A stretch of 64,000 nucleotides of DNA from NCBI RefSeq assembly GCF_014641715.1, contig NZ_BMIG01000003.1:1-64000 (forward strand), written 5' to 3'. The DNA comes from Polaromonas eurypsychrophila. Lineage in GTDB: Bacteria; Pseudomonadota; Gammaproteobacteria; Burkholderiales; Burkholderiaceae_C. Shown here one piece after another: positions 36,056 through 47,329 of the stretch (position 1 is its first letter; every line of letters starts with the position of its first letter). The notes below the pieces were generated by a model. It searched no databases. It saw nothing but the letters and a program-made list of their open reading frames with translations, and was not told the DNA's origin. The translations under genes and the position numbers were made by a program.

Positions 36056-36928
36056 ATGTCCAGCATCACCGAACTGCCACCCTCTCCGTCCGAGCCCGGC
36101 CAGCCCACTGGCGTACTGACGCTGCCCGGCATGCCGGGCGTGGTCGACCAGGTGGCGCTGGCCAAGCTGTATGGCGAGCCGTTGTTTGCGATGCCGCAGG
36201 ACCTGTACATCCCGCCCGACGCGCTGCAGGTTTTCCTGGAAGCCTTCGAAGGCCCGCTGGATTTGCTGCTGTACCTGATCCGCAAGCAGAACTTCAACAT
36301 TCTGGACATCCCGATGGCGGCGGTCACGCGCCAGTACCTGGTCTATGTGGATGAAATCCGCAGCACCAACCTCGAACTGGCCGCTGAATACCTCTTGATG
36401 GCGGCCATGCTGATCGAGATCAAGTCGCGCATGCTGCTGCCGCCGAAAAAGGTGGCCGGCGGCCAGGAAGCGGAAGACCCGCGCGCCGAACTGGTACGCC
36501 GCCTGCTGGAGTACGAGCAAATCAAGCTGGCCGCCCACAAGCTCAACGAAATTCCGCAGTACGGCCGCGACTTCCTGCGTGCCCAGGTCTATGTCGAGCA
36601 GGCGCTGCAGCCGCGTTTCCCCGATGTCACCGTGGTGGATCTGCAGGAGGCCTGGCGCGACATCGTCAAGCGCGCCAAGCTGGTCCAGCACCATGTGATC
36701 AGCCGTGAAGAACTCTCGGTGCGCGAGCACATGAGCATCGTGCTGCGCAAGTTGCAGGGTCGGAAGTTTGTCGAGTTCGAGCACTTGTTCGACCCGGCCC
36801 GCGGCATGCCGGTGCTGGTGGTGACCTTCATCGCCCTGCTCGAACTGTCCAAGGAAGGCCTGACCGACGTGACCCAGGCCGAGGCCTATGCGCCCATCTA
36901 TGTGCGCTTGGCTTACACGCCGGCCTGA
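36056..36928 (+). CDS. scpA: Segregation and condensation protein A
   Basis: The frame encodes 290 residues. ScpA is the kleisin that bridges SMC heads in chromosome condensation. After a Pro-rich start (about 50 residues), the family core begins LQVFLEAFEGPLDLLLYLIR and continues NILDIPMAAVTRQYL, then AAEYLLMAAMLIEIKSRMLLP. The C-terminal winged helix ends FIALLELSKEGL...YVRLAYTP. No scpB is found next to it in this window. The start at 36056 is the first ATG after an R2 repeat; it has no strong SD. Confidence 0.93.
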   Translation: MSSITELPPSPSEPGQPTGVLTLPGMPGVVDQVALAKLYGEPLFAMPQDLYIPPDALQVFLEAFEGPLDLLLYLIRKQNFNILDIPMAAVTRQYLVYVDEIRSTNLELAAEYLLMAAMLIEIKSRMLLPPKKVAGGQEAEDPRAELVRRLLEYEQIKLAAHKLNEIPQYGRDFLRAQVYVEQALQPRFPDVTVVDLQEAWRDIVKRAKLVQHHVISREELSVREHMSIVLRKLQGRKFVEFEHLFDPARGMPVLVVTFIALLELSKEGLTDVTQAEAYAPIYVRLAYTPA

Positions 36929-37024
36929 ATGAGTTGCGGCACAAGATCTGCGCCGGTTCAGCCCACCTTGCACAGTAACTATTGCTCCGCGGCGACCGGG
37001 CAGCAGAGTCTTGCGCCTTGCCGA

Positions 37025-37055
37025 TTCGTGGTTCGTGGTTCGTGGTTCGTGGTTC
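37025..37055. repeat. 7-bp tandem repeat TTCGTGG x4
   Basis: Four perfect copies of TTCGTGG plus a partial fifth lie in the 379-base gap 36929-37307 between scpA and tpsB. The gap holds no convincing gene; a 72-codon frame starting at the scpA stop (36929-37147) is ended within it and looks non-coding. Copy number of such short tandem repeats is often variable. They lie about 250 bases upstream of the tpsB start. Confidence 0.75.
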
Positions 37056-37307
37056 TGCCACAACAGTCCCAGCGCTGGCATGAAGTTACATGGGCCGAAC
37101 GACGACGCCCGATAAGAGGCAAGTCTCGCGCAGTATCTGCCCGGTAATAACCCTAGTCGCATCCCTCAACGAATCGGTAAACTGAGACCGACTTGGGCTT
37201 GTTCGAAATCACGCCGCGTGTGCAGGGAGGCAACAAGTCCTGCCCTCCTACAGCTTATTACTCTCTTTACGCTTATGCTCCACTTGCAATTAAAAAAAGT
37301 ACCCACC

Positions 37308-39071
37308 ATGAAAAAAATGCTCCCCAACCTACCCAGTGAAATTCACTTCACGCGACCACGTCGCCGCCGGGTAAGCGATATTTTCTCCGCCGAGGGACGG
37401 CTTCCTGTAAAAATCAAACTCCTGCCGCTGGCACTTCTGGCCCTGAGCCAAAGTCTGTATGCCCAGCAACCGCCGACAGCCGGCAGCCAGATGCAGCAGA
37501 TTCCCGCGGCCCCCGTGCTGCAGAAGGCGCCGCCCGAAATTCGCATCGAACGAGGTACGGCGCCGGTTCTCCCCGGCGTTGACGAGGCGAAAATCCTGGT
37601 TCGCAGCCTCCGCGTCACCGGTGCAAAGGCCTATACCGAAGCTGATCTCATTGCGATCACGGGCTTCACGCCAGGGACCGAACTCACGCTCACCGACCTG
37701 CGCGGCATGGCGTCCAAGATCACGACGCACTATGCCAAGAACGGCTATTTCGTGGCCCGGGCCTACCTGCCCGCGCAGCAAATAACGGACAACGCCGTCA
37801 CCATCGAAGTCAGCGAAGGTCAATACGGCAAGATCATCCTGCGCAACCAGACCAACCTTTCCGATGCTCAAGCCAACCGCCTGCTGGGCGGCCTGAACAG
37901 CGGCGACCCGATCACCAACGACCCGCTGGAGCACCGCCTGCTGCTGCTCTCCGACACGCCCGGCGTCAATGTCAAATCGACGCTGGTTCCAGGCGCCGTC
38001 CCGGGAAGCTCCGACCTGATTGTTGACGTCACGCCGGGAAAACGCGTGAGCGGCAGCATAGACGCCGACAACGCAGGCAACCGCTATACCGGCGAGTACC
38101 GCGTCGGGGCGACCGTCAACCTCAACAATCCGCTGGGCTTGGGCGACGTGGCCAGCGTGCGCGCCGTTACAACGGGCTCGGGGCTGAACTATGGCCGTGC
38201 GTCTTACCAGGTGCCATTCGGTAAAGCGACAGCCGGCGTCTCTTACAGCCGGCTTGAGTATGAACTGGGCAAGGAGTTCAAACCCCTGCAGGCCAACGGC
38301 ACGGCGGAGGTGGCGAGCATCTACGGCATCTATCCGCTGATCCGCACGCGCAACGACAACCTTTACGTCCAGCTCGCTTACGAAGCCCGAACCTTCGAGG
38401 ACAGGGTGGATTCAATTCCGTCGGTCACCGACAAACGGGCAGACGTGGTGCTGGCCAGCCTCTATGGCAACCACAGGGACAACCTGGGCGGCGGCGGCAT
38501 CAGCGCTTATTCGCTGACCTTGTCGGCCGGCAAGCTCGACATCCAGACGCCGGCGGCGCTGGCCGTCGATGCGGCAAGCGCCCGAAGCAACGGCTCCTAC
38601 AACAAGCTCAGCTTCACCGCAACACGGCTGCAACGCGTCACGAATGTCGTGTCACTCTACGCCTCCATCAGCGGCCAGGTCGCTTCGAAAAACCTCGACT
38701 CCTCGGAGAAGATGGAACTCGGCGGCATGAACGGTGTGCGGGCCTATCCTGTGGGTGAAGCCCTGGGCGACCAAGGCTACCTGGTGAACCTGGAAGCCCG
38801 CCTGCTGCTTCCCAACACAGCGCAGAGCTATCCAGGGCAGGTGCACCTGATCGGCTTCGTCGATGGCGGCAGCGTCACCCTTCACAAAAATCCGTGGGTA
38901 GCCGGGGACAACCAGAGAAATTTGGGCGCTTACGGTGTTGGCGCTAGCTGGGGCGAACCTGACAATTTCCTGGTCAGAGCGTACTACGCCCGCAAGCTCG
39001 GGAACGAGAACGCAATTTCAGCGCCCGACAAATCGGGTCGATTCTGGATCCAGGCCATCAAATATTTCTGA
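37308..39071 (+). CDS. TpsB outer-membrane transporter (ShlB/FhaC/HecB family)
   Basis: The frame encodes 587 residues from the ATG giving MKKMLPNLPSE; a longer start at 37218 is possible. A basic leader of about 30 residues precedes the signal helix (LPLALLALSQSLYAQQ). Two POTRA domains follow (about 90-240; ILVRSLRVTGAKAYTEADL and AYLPAQQITDNAVTIEVSEGQYG read in parts). The 16-strand barrel includes VRAYPVGEALGDQGYLVNLEAR, the conserved lid-loop region, and ends in Phe (IQAIKYF), the outer-membrane insertion signal. It secretes the TpsA encoded 52 bases downstream. Confidence 0.92.
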   Translation: MKKMLPNLPSEIHFTRPRRRRVSDIFSAEGRLPVKIKLLPLALLALSQSLYAQQPPTAGSQMQQIPAAPVLQKAPPEIRIERGTAPVLPGVDEAKILVRSLRVTGAKAYTEADLIAITGFTPGTELTLTDLRGMASKITTHYAKNGYFVARAYLPAQQITDNAVTIEVSEGQYGKIILRNQTNLSDAQANRLLGGLNSGDPITNDPLEHRLLLLSDTPGVNVKSTLVPGAVPGSSDLIVDVTPGKRVSGSIDADNAGNRYTGEYRVGATVNLNNPLGLGDVASVRAVTTGSGLNYGRASYQVPFGKATAGVSYSRLEYELGKEFKPLQANGTAEVASIYGIYPLIRTRNDNLYVQLAYEARTFEDRVDSIPSVTDKRADVVLASLYGNHRDNLGGGGISAYSLTLSAGKLDIQTPAALAVDAASARSNGSYNKLSFTATRLQRVTNVVSLYASISGQVASKNLDSSEKMELGGMNGVRAYPVGEALGDQGYLVNLEARLLLPNTAQSYPGQVHLIGFVDGGSVTLHKNPWVAGDNQRNLGAYGVGASWGEPDNFLVRAYYARKLGNENAISAPDKSGRFWIQAIKYF

Positions 39072-39123
39072 TCGCGACGAGCCGACACGGCACGGATTTG
39101 ACACAGCATTTAAGGACCCACCC

Positions 39124-41955
39124 ATGAACCGCATTCACCAATCTATCTGGAACGACAGCTCAGGCACCTTTGTCGCTGCATCTGAAAGTGCCAGCAGCGC
39201 GGGCAAGAAAAAATCGTCGCGCACAACAGGGCGCGCCGGCGCAGTGAGCTTCGTTATCAACGCCCTGTCAGCCGGCCTGATGCTCACCTTTGGAGCGTCC
39301 GTTCACGCCCTGCCCCAAGGCGGTGTGGTTGCGGCAGGGGTTGCCACCATCGCCAGCGGCGCATCGGCCACAACCATCACCCAGTCGACGGCCAACGCGG
39401 TGATTAACTGGCAGAGCTTCGGCATCGCCGCCGGCCAAACGGTGCAGTTCGTACAACCCAACAGCAGTTCGGTGGCCCTGAACCGCGTGTTGGGCGCTGA
39501 TCCTTCCAGCATCATGGGCAGCCTCTCTGCCAACGGCAAAGTTTTCCTGCTCAACCCCAACGGCATCCTGTTCGGTAGCGGCGCATCGGTCAACGTGGGC
39601 GGGCTGCTCGCCTCCACCTTGCGTATCACCGACTCGAACTTCATGGCAGGCAACTATGCCTTCACGGACGCCGGAAGCGGCACGGTCGTCAACCAGGGCA
39701 GCATCAACGCGGCCGATGGCGGTTATGTGGCCCTGATGGGTAAAAGCGTCAGCAACCAGGGGGTCATTTCAGCCAAATTGGGCTCGGTGGTGCTGGCAGC
39801 CGGCAACGCCATCACCATGGACGTAATTGGCGACGGTCTGCTCAATGTTTCAGTGGCCCAGGGCGCGGTCAACGCCCTGGTGGAGAACGGCGGCATGATA
39901 CAAGCCGATGGCGGCCGCGTGCTGCTGACGGCGCAAGCGGCAGGCGACCTGCTGAAAACCGCAGTCAACAACACCGGCGTGATTCAGGCTCAGACCATCG
40001 AGAACCGCAACGGCACCATCCTGCTTCTGGGCGACATGCAAAGCGGCACCATGAGTGTGGGCGGCACCCTGGACGCCAGCGCCCCTAACGGCGGCAACGG
40101 CGGCTTTATTGAGACCTCCGCTGCGAATGTGAAAATTCCGAACGACGTCAAAGTCACCACCGCCGCACCCCTGGGGCTGACCGGTACCTGGCTGATCGAC
40201 CCGGCGGATTACACCATCGCCGCAACGGGAGGTGATATCACTGGCGCACAACTCAGCGCCAACCTTATCAACAACAACGTCATCATCATGAGCAGCTCTG
40301 GCGCCGCCGGCGTCAATGGTGACATCAACGTCGCCGATACCGTCAATTGGTCTGCCAACAAGCTGACCCTTAACGCTCAGCGCAACATCAATATCAATAC
40401 CGCCATGAATGGATCGGGTACCGCCAGCCTGTCGCTGCTTTATGGCCAGGGAGCTGTCGCCACTGGTAACGTGGCCACATACAACGTGCTGGCACCGATC
40501 AATCTTCCCGCTGGTCCGAATTTCACCACCCAACTAGGTTTTAATGGCGTGCCGGTCAATTACACCGTCCTCACTAATTTAGGCGGACAAGGCAGCATTA
40601 CCACCACCGACCTGCAGGGTATGAACGGCAATCGGGCGGGAAACTATGCTCTGGGCAGCGATATCAACGCCACCGCGACCAGTGGTTGGGGCGGCGGCTT
40701 TGATCCGGTGGGCAACACGATTGCAAACCCCTTCTCCGGAAACTTCGACGGACTGGGCCATACCGTCACGGGACTCACGATTGCGCGCCCGTTGACGGAT
40801 AACGTGGGCCTATTCGGTTACGTCGTCAACACGCCCGGCGCCATGTTGAAAAATGTGAATTTTTCTGGCGGCAGCGTGACGGGCGGCAGCTACGTCGGCA
40901 CTTTGGTTGGACACATCAACGGCGACATTTTTAACAGCCACTCCAAGCAAAACGTGGTGGGTGCCAGCTACGTCGGCGGACTGGCAGGATGGAGCACGGG
41001 CAACATCACCAACAGCTCCACCACAGGCAGGAACGACGCCACGGGCGACTATGTCGGCGGGCTGGTAGGTTGGATCACCGGAAACATCACCTGCTGCTTC
41101 GCCACGGGGCCAGTGACGAGCTCCGGCGCCTACGTTGGCGGACTGGCGGGTTGGATCACCGGCGACGCCAGCAGAAGCTACGCTACCGGAGCCGTAAGGA
41201 CTCAGGGAGCCTATGTTGGCGGGCTGCTGGGCTGGAGCACCGGCGACACCAGCAACAGTTACGCTACTGGATCAGTATTCACTGCTGGCGCCAACGTCGG
41301 CGGCTTGGTGGGATGGATAGCTGGTACCAGCAACATCTCTAACAGCTACTCTGCGGGGCAGGTAACCGGGGTCCCCGCCACAACCGGTGGCCTGGTTGGA
41401 CTGAAAATCGCTGGCCCTGGCACGGTCAGTAACAGTTACTGGGATACCCAAACGTCCGGGCAACCTAACAGCCAAGGCGGTGTGGGAATGACCACCGCCA
41501 ACATGAGGATTCAAGGCAATTACATCGGATGGGACTTCGCCAACATTTGGAATCCGCCGACCGGAGTGAGCTATCCCACCCTGCAAGCTTGTCTGGCCCC
41601 GGCGACCTGGACAGCGGTGCCGCCGCGGGTCATCCCGGGTGTCATCCCGGGTGTCATCCCGGGTGTCATCCCGGGTGTCATCCCGGGTGTCTTCCCGGGT
41701 GTCATCCCGGGTGTCTTCCCGGGTGTCATCGCGGATGTCGGTGGAGAACTTCCTTATATTGAACTGGCCGCACCAGTGCTGGCAACTTTTGCGTCGTATC
41801 GGCCCGGCCTGATGCCGACCTTTGCTTCCGACGCTGGCGACGTCTTTTTCGTAGTCAAGCAAGAAGAGGTGATTGCCCCCACGGTCATACCATTGATACA
41901 GCCACCTCCACCCTACGTCGCGCCTCCGTATGTGTCCAAACCGACGCGTAACTGA
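39124..41955 (+). CDS. TpsA exoprotein (filamentous haemagglutinin-type)
   Basis: The frame encodes 943 residues. It begins with an extended signal peptide region (MNRIHQSIWNDSSGTFVAAS), a hydrophobic stretch and cleavage near HALPQG. The TPS domain (about 60-300) has QSFGIAAGQTVQF and the NPNGI motif in FLLNPNGILFGSG. A beta-helical middle follows. Six GLUG-like repeats of about 24 residues lie at about 580-760 (YVGGLAGWSTGN and variants). A VIPG tandem repeat (residues 836-871) and a Pro-rich tail complete it. No CdiA-like toxin end is present. It is probably an adhesin, secreted by the TpsB upstream. Confidence 0.9.
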   Translation: MNRIHQSIWNDSSGTFVAASESASSAGKKKSSRTTGRAGAVSFVINALSAGLMLTFGASVHALPQGGVVAAGVATIASGASATTITQSTANAVINWQSFGIAAGQTVQFVQPNSSSVALNRVLGADPSSIMGSLSANGKVFLLNPNGILFGSGASVNVGGLLASTLRITDSNFMAGNYAFTDAGSGTVVNQGSINAADGGYVALMGKSVSNQGVISAKLGSVVLAAGNAITMDVIGDGLLNVSVAQGAVNALVENGGMIQADGGRVLLTAQAAGDLLKTAVNNTGVIQAQTIENRNGTILLLGDMQSGTMSVGGTLDASAPNGGNGGFIETSAANVKIPNDVKVTTAAPLGLTGTWLIDPADYTIAATGGDITGAQLSANLINNNVIIMSSSGAAGVNGDINVADTVNWSANKLTLNAQRNININTAMNGSGTASLSLLYGQGAVATGNVATYNVLAPINLPAGPNFTTQLGFNGVPVNYTVLTNLGGQGSITTTDLQGMNGNRAGNYALGSDINATATSGWGGGFDPVGNTIANPFSGNFDGLGHTVTGLTIARPLTDNVGLFGYVVNTPGAMLKNVNFSGGSVTGGSYVGTLVGHINGDIFNSHSKQNVVGASYVGGLAGWSTGNITNSSTTGRNDATGDYVGGLVGWITGNITCCFATGPVTSSGAYVGGLAGWITGDASRSYATGAVRTQGAYVGGLLGWSTGDTSNSYATGSVFTAGANVGGLVGWIAGTSNISNSYSAGQVTGVPATTGGLVGLKIAGPGTVSNSYWDTQTSGQPNSQGGVGMTTANMRIQGNYIGWDFANIWNPPTGVSYPTLQACLAPATWTAVPPRVIPGVIPGVIPGVIPGVIPGVFPGVIPGVFPGVIADVGGELPYIELAAPVLATFASYRPGLMPTFASDAGDVFFVVKQEEVIAPTVIPLIQPPPPYVAPPYVSKPTRN
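41629..41736 (+). repeat. 12-bp tandem repeat encoding VIPG in tpsA
   Basis: GTCATCCCGGGT is repeated eight times, two of them as GTCTTCCCGGGT, with a ninth degenerate unit GTCATCGCGGAT. Each unit encodes Val-Ile/Phe-Pro-Gly, so gain or loss of units keeps the frame. The nearly identical units point to recent expansion by slippage. Confidence 0.95.
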
Positions 41956-42043
41956 TCACCACGGGACTTCACCACAAGTGACTAATCAAGCACAGGAACC
42001 GGCCGGTCTGGGGGTGCCCGTTTCGCCTAGACGTGATGAGGAC

Positions 42044-42937
42044 ATGAGAAGCGCCCCGAAAAGAAGGGGGCGCAGTCTCGGGGTGGGCTGGCAGCGTTCA
42101 AAGTTTTCCCTGCACGGCCTTGGACGCACAGGCATCGCAGGCCCTGGACTTCGGCTGGCCCTACTGGCAGCAAGTCTTTCTCTCTCGCCAGCCTTTGCCG
42201 CCAAGGATGGCGAGCGGCTTCCCAGCCCGAGCCTGATCTCTGCAGAGCCATCTACGTCAGCCACCTCCAATCATCAAACGCAACGCGTCCAGGGCGGTCG
42301 CCTTAAGCGCGCCCACTTTGGGCAGGAGCGTGCTTCCCCGGAGGCCTCGCACGTCGCCGACTGGATTGTCGACTCCGGAGACAACCAGGGCATGCCCTTT
42401 ATGATTGTGGATAAGGTCCATGCCAAAGTGCTGATGTTTGATGCCAACGGTCGGCTGCAAGGCACTGCGCCAGCGTTGCTTGGTCTGGCGCGTGGCGACG
42501 ATTCTGCACCCGGCATCGGTGACCGGAAAATATCCAGCATTCTCCCCGAGGAGCGCACGACAGCTGCGGGACGTTTCGTAGTGTCGCTTGGTCGCGATAA
42601 GCATGGCCAGGAATTCCTCTGGATTGATTACAGTACAGCCCTCTCGCTGCACCGGGTCGTCAAGGGCAAACCCAGCGAGCAACGCGCGCAACGTCTGCAA
42701 AGCGCATCACCGAAGGACAACCGCATCTCCTACGGCTGCATCAACGTGCCAGTCAATTTTTACGACAAAGTGGTTAGCCCCGCCTTTACCGGCACCAATG
42801 GCGTTGTTTACATTCTTCCGGAGACCCGGACAGCACAGGAAGTTTTTGGGTCGTACGACGTCAACAACCAGCAGGCACAAATCGCGAAAAGTCCGGATAG
42901 CAAGCTTGCCGGGCCGGCAGGCGACCCCATCAAATAG
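42044..42937 (+). CDS. L,D-transpeptidase (YkuD) protein
   Basis: The frame encodes 297 residues from the ATG giving MRSAPKRRGRS; earlier in-frame starts overlap the tpsA end. The export signal ends near LSLSPAFAAKDG. The catalytic YkuD motif is HRVVKG ... RISYGCINVP, with the nucleophile Cys. These enzymes crosslink peptidoglycan or attach proteins to it in the periplasm. The region from 95 to 140 is basic and polar. It lies 88 bases after tpsA in the same direction. A link to anchoring the secreted adhesin is only a guess. Confidence 0.85.
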   Translation: MRSAPKRRGRSLGVGWQRSKFSLHGLGRTGIAGPGLRLALLAASLSLSPAFAAKDGERLPSPSLISAEPSTSATSNHQTQRVQGGRLKRAHFGQERASPEASHVADWIVDSGDNQGMPFMIVDKVHAKVLMFDANGRLQGTAPALLGLARGDDSAPGIGDRKISSILPEERTTAAGRFVVSLGRDKHGQEFLWIDYSTALSLHRVVKGKPSEQRAQRLQSASPKDNRISYGCINVPVNFYDKVVSPAFTGTNGVVYILPETRTAQEVFGSYDVNNQQAQIAKSPDSKLAGPAGDPIK

Positions 42938-42993
42938 GCTTGCTGCTCCTGGCGCGGTGCCGGGCTATCAGCGCATGGTGGATTACAATTGCG

Positions 42994-45184
<2,191 letters not shown>

Positions 45185-45212
45185 AACCACGCTGACAAGG
45201 GCGGACACATCC

Positions 45213-46277
45213 ATGCATATTGGTATCGCAGGCGCAGGCTTGCTGGGGCGGCTGCTGGCTTTCGAGCTGGCCACGTCCGGCCACTCGGTCGAGGTTTTTG
45301 ATCCGGCGCCCGGCCCGCAAGCACCGGCCTCAGGGGTGTACGCCGCCGGCTGGACGGCGGCCGGCATGCTCAGTCCCACGGCCGAGCTGGAGTCGGCCGA
45401 TGAAAACGTTTTTGCGCTCGGCCTGCGTTCGCTGGAACTGTGGCCGGGCATCGTGGCCGCGCTGGGCCAGACGGTCGAAATGCACCGTCGCGGCAGTCTG
45501 CTGGTGGCGCACCGCGGCGACGAGGGAGCGGCCCGCCGCGTGGTTGACCTGCTGCAGCACAAGGCGCCACTCGGCCATACGCCACAGGTACTCGATGCGG
45601 CAACCCTGCGCGAACTTGAACCCGCGATCCACGGCGCGGTCCACACTTGGCTGCTGCCGCATGAAGGGCAGATCCACAGCGTCCAGGCCATGGCGGCGCT
45701 GGCCGATGCGGCCGCTGCGGCGGGCGCGCACTTTCACTGGGGTGTCACGGTGCAGCGCCTGCAGGCTGGCGAAATCCACACGCGGCAAGGACTGCACACC
45801 TTGGACTGCGTGTTTGATGTGCGCGGCACCGGCGCACGGCCCCCGCCGGCGGAGCGCTCGCCGAGCGACGGTTTTACGCGGGACGTGCGCGGCGTGCGCG
45901 GCGAAATCATCTGGCTACATGCGCCCGGCGTGCAACTGCAGCGGCCAGTGCGGCTACTGCACCCGCGCCACCGCGTCTACCTGGTGCCGCGTGAAGGCGG
46001 GCACATCGTGGTCGGCGCCAGCGAGATCGAAAGCGAAGACCGCTCGCCAATCTCGCTGCGCAGCACGGTCGAACTGCTGGCAGCAGCGCACAGCATCATT
46101 CCCGAACTTGCGGAAGCGCGCGTGATTCATTCTGAAACCAATCTGCGCCCCGCGCTGCCCGACAATCTTCCGCGCGTTGAACAGTCCCCTGGCCTGGTGC
46201 GCATCAACGGCCTGTTTCGTCACGGCTGGCTGATCGCACCGGCGCTGGTGGAACAAACGCTCAAGGACCTGACATGA
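45213..46277 (+). CDS. thiO: ThiO-like FAD-dependent amine oxidase
   Basis: The frame encodes 354 residues from the ATG giving MHIGIAGAGLLGRLLA, an N-terminal Rossmann dinucleotide-binding motif (GxGxxG). Family-type features are SPTAELES, EGQIHSVQAMAALADAA and the C-terminal TNLRPALPDNLPRVEQ with GLFRHGWLIAPALVE. ThiO oxidises glycine to the imine used in thiazole synthesis. Its position between thiC and thiS, with four-base overlap to thiS, supports this over D-amino-acid oxidase. Glycine as substrate is inferred from the operon. Confidence 0.85.
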   Translation: MHIGIAGAGLLGRLLAFELATSGHSVEVFDPAPGPQAPASGVYAAGWTAAGMLSPTAELESADENVFALGLRSLELWPGIVAALGQTVEMHRRGSLLVAHRGDEGAARRVVDLLQHKAPLGHTPQVLDAATLRELEPAIHGAVHTWLLPHEGQIHSVQAMAALADAAAAAGAHFHWGVTVQRLQAGEIHTRQGLHTLDCVFDVRGTGARPPPAERSPSDGFTRDVRGVRGEIIWLHAPGVQLQRPVRLLHPRHRVYLVPREGGHIVVGASEIESEDRSPISLRSTVELLAAAHSIIPELAEARVIHSETNLRPALPDNLPRVEQSPGLVRINGLFRHGWLIAPALVEQTLKDLT

Positions 46278-46483
46278 CCGACATCACCATCACCCTCAAC
46301 GGCGAAACCCGGGAGTTGCCGGCCGCCAGCACGCTGGCCGATGCGCTGGCGGCCAACGGCCAGCCGCCCGCTGCTTTTGCCAGCGCTGTCAATGGCGAGT
46401 TTGTTGCGCGCGATGCGCGTGCGCAAACCCTTCTCGCAGAGGGCGACGCCGTTTTTACCTTTCAAGCCATCACTGGAGGCTAA
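46274..46483 (+). CDS. thiS: Sulfur carrier protein ThiS
   Basis: The frame encodes 69 residues of ubiquitin-like fold ending in Gly-Gly (FQAITGG), where the C-terminal thiocarboxylate is formed. The start overlaps the thiO stop (ATGA). It delivers sulfur to ThiG for thiazole formation. The next gene, thiG, starts three bases after the stop, so the two proteins would be made in equal measure. Confidence 0.95.
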   Translation: MTDITITLNGETRELPAASTLADALAANGQPPAAFASAVNGEFVARDARAQTLLAEGDAVFTFQAITGG

Positions 46484-46486
46484 TCA

Positions 46487-47329
46487 ATGACGACCCCCAC
46501 GCTCTCTTCGTTCGCTGCCCCCCGAGGGGGCCGTGCGGGCACTGCGATGACTTTTTCCATCGCCGGCACCGAGCTGAAGAGCCGTTTTTTTCTCGGCACC
46601 GCCAGCTACCCTTCACCGCAGGTTTTGCAGGAGGCGATTGCGGCATCCGGCGCTGAAGTTGTCACCGTCGGGCTCAAGCGTCAGATGGCGTCCGGCGGCG
46701 CGAGCGCGCAGAATGACTTTTACAAAATGATTCGGGACAGCGGCGCCCGCCTGCTGCCCAACACCGCCGGCTGCCGCAGCGCGCGCGAGGCCGTCACCCT
46801 GGCGCAAATGGCGCGAGAGCTGTTCAGCACCCACTGGATCAAGCTTGAAGTGGTCGGCGACGAGCACACGCTGCAACCCGATCCTTTCGAATTGATCACG
46901 GCGGCCACCGAACTCGCACGCGACGGCTTTGAAGTTTTCCCCTATTGCACCGACGACCTGGTCAGCTGCCAGCGCCTGCTGGACACCGGTTGCCGCATCC
47001 TGATGCCCTGGGGCGCGCCGATTGGCTCCGGCCAGGGCCTGGTCAACCCCTATGCGCTGCGCACGCTGCGCGCGCGCCTGCCCGGTGTGCCGCTGATCGT
47101 GGACGCTGGTATCGGTTCCCCCGCCGACGCGGTGCAGGCCATGGAACTCGGTTACGACGCAGTGCTGCTGAACTCGGCCGTGGCCCATGCGCGCGACCCG
47201 GTGCAGATGGCGCGCGCCTTCAAGCTTGGCATCGAATCCGGGCGCCTGGCGTATGAGGCGGGCATCATGGCGCAACAGGACATGGCGGTCGCATCCACAC
47301 CGGTGACAGGCCGGCCTTTTGTATTGTGA
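46487..47329 (+). CDS. thiG: Thiazole synthase
   Basis: The frame encodes 280 residues. ThiG forms the thiazole ring from DXP, dehydroglycine and ThiS thiocarboxylate. The TIM-barrel core starts [19 protein letters not shown]. The catalytic Lys is expected in VTVGLKRQ; downstream [27 protein letters not shown] and [18 protein letters not shown] are family stretches. The first about 19 residues ([16 protein letters not shown]) come from an R1 repeat in frame, and a possible original start is the ATG-ACT at 46547 (MTFSIAG). The end overlaps the thiE GTG. Confidence 0.95.
   Translation: MTTPTLSSFAAPRGGRAGTAMTFSIAGTELKSRFFLGTASYPSPQVLQEAIAASGAEVVTVGLKRQMASGGASAQNDFYKMIRDSGARLLPNTAGCRSAREAVTLAQMARELFSTHWIKLEVVGDEHTLQPDPFELITAATELARDGFEVFPYCTDDLVSCQRLLDTGCRILMPWGAPIGSGQGLVNPYALRTLRARLPGVPLIVDAGIGSPADAVQAMELGYDAVLLNSAVAHARDPVQMARAFKLGIESGRLAYEAGIMAQQDMAVASTPVTGRPFVL
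46494..46542 (+). repeat. R1 repeat at the start of thiG
   Basis: CCCCCACGCTCTCTTCG, GCTGCCCCCCGAGGGGGC and CGTGCGGGC are R1 words in forward orientation. It lies inside the first codons of the annotated thiG, between the ATG at 46487 and the alternative ATG at 46547. Confidence 0.75.

Noticed and set aside
36929..37147. 72-codon frame starting at the scpA stop
   Set aside because: It includes the TTCGTGG tandem repeat, has no Shine-Dalgarno or family likeness, and reads as random.
41629..41736. CRISPR-like array in tpsA
   Set aside because: The repeats are 12 bp, contiguous and coding, without spacers. The 7 bp repeats at 37025-37055 are also contiguous.
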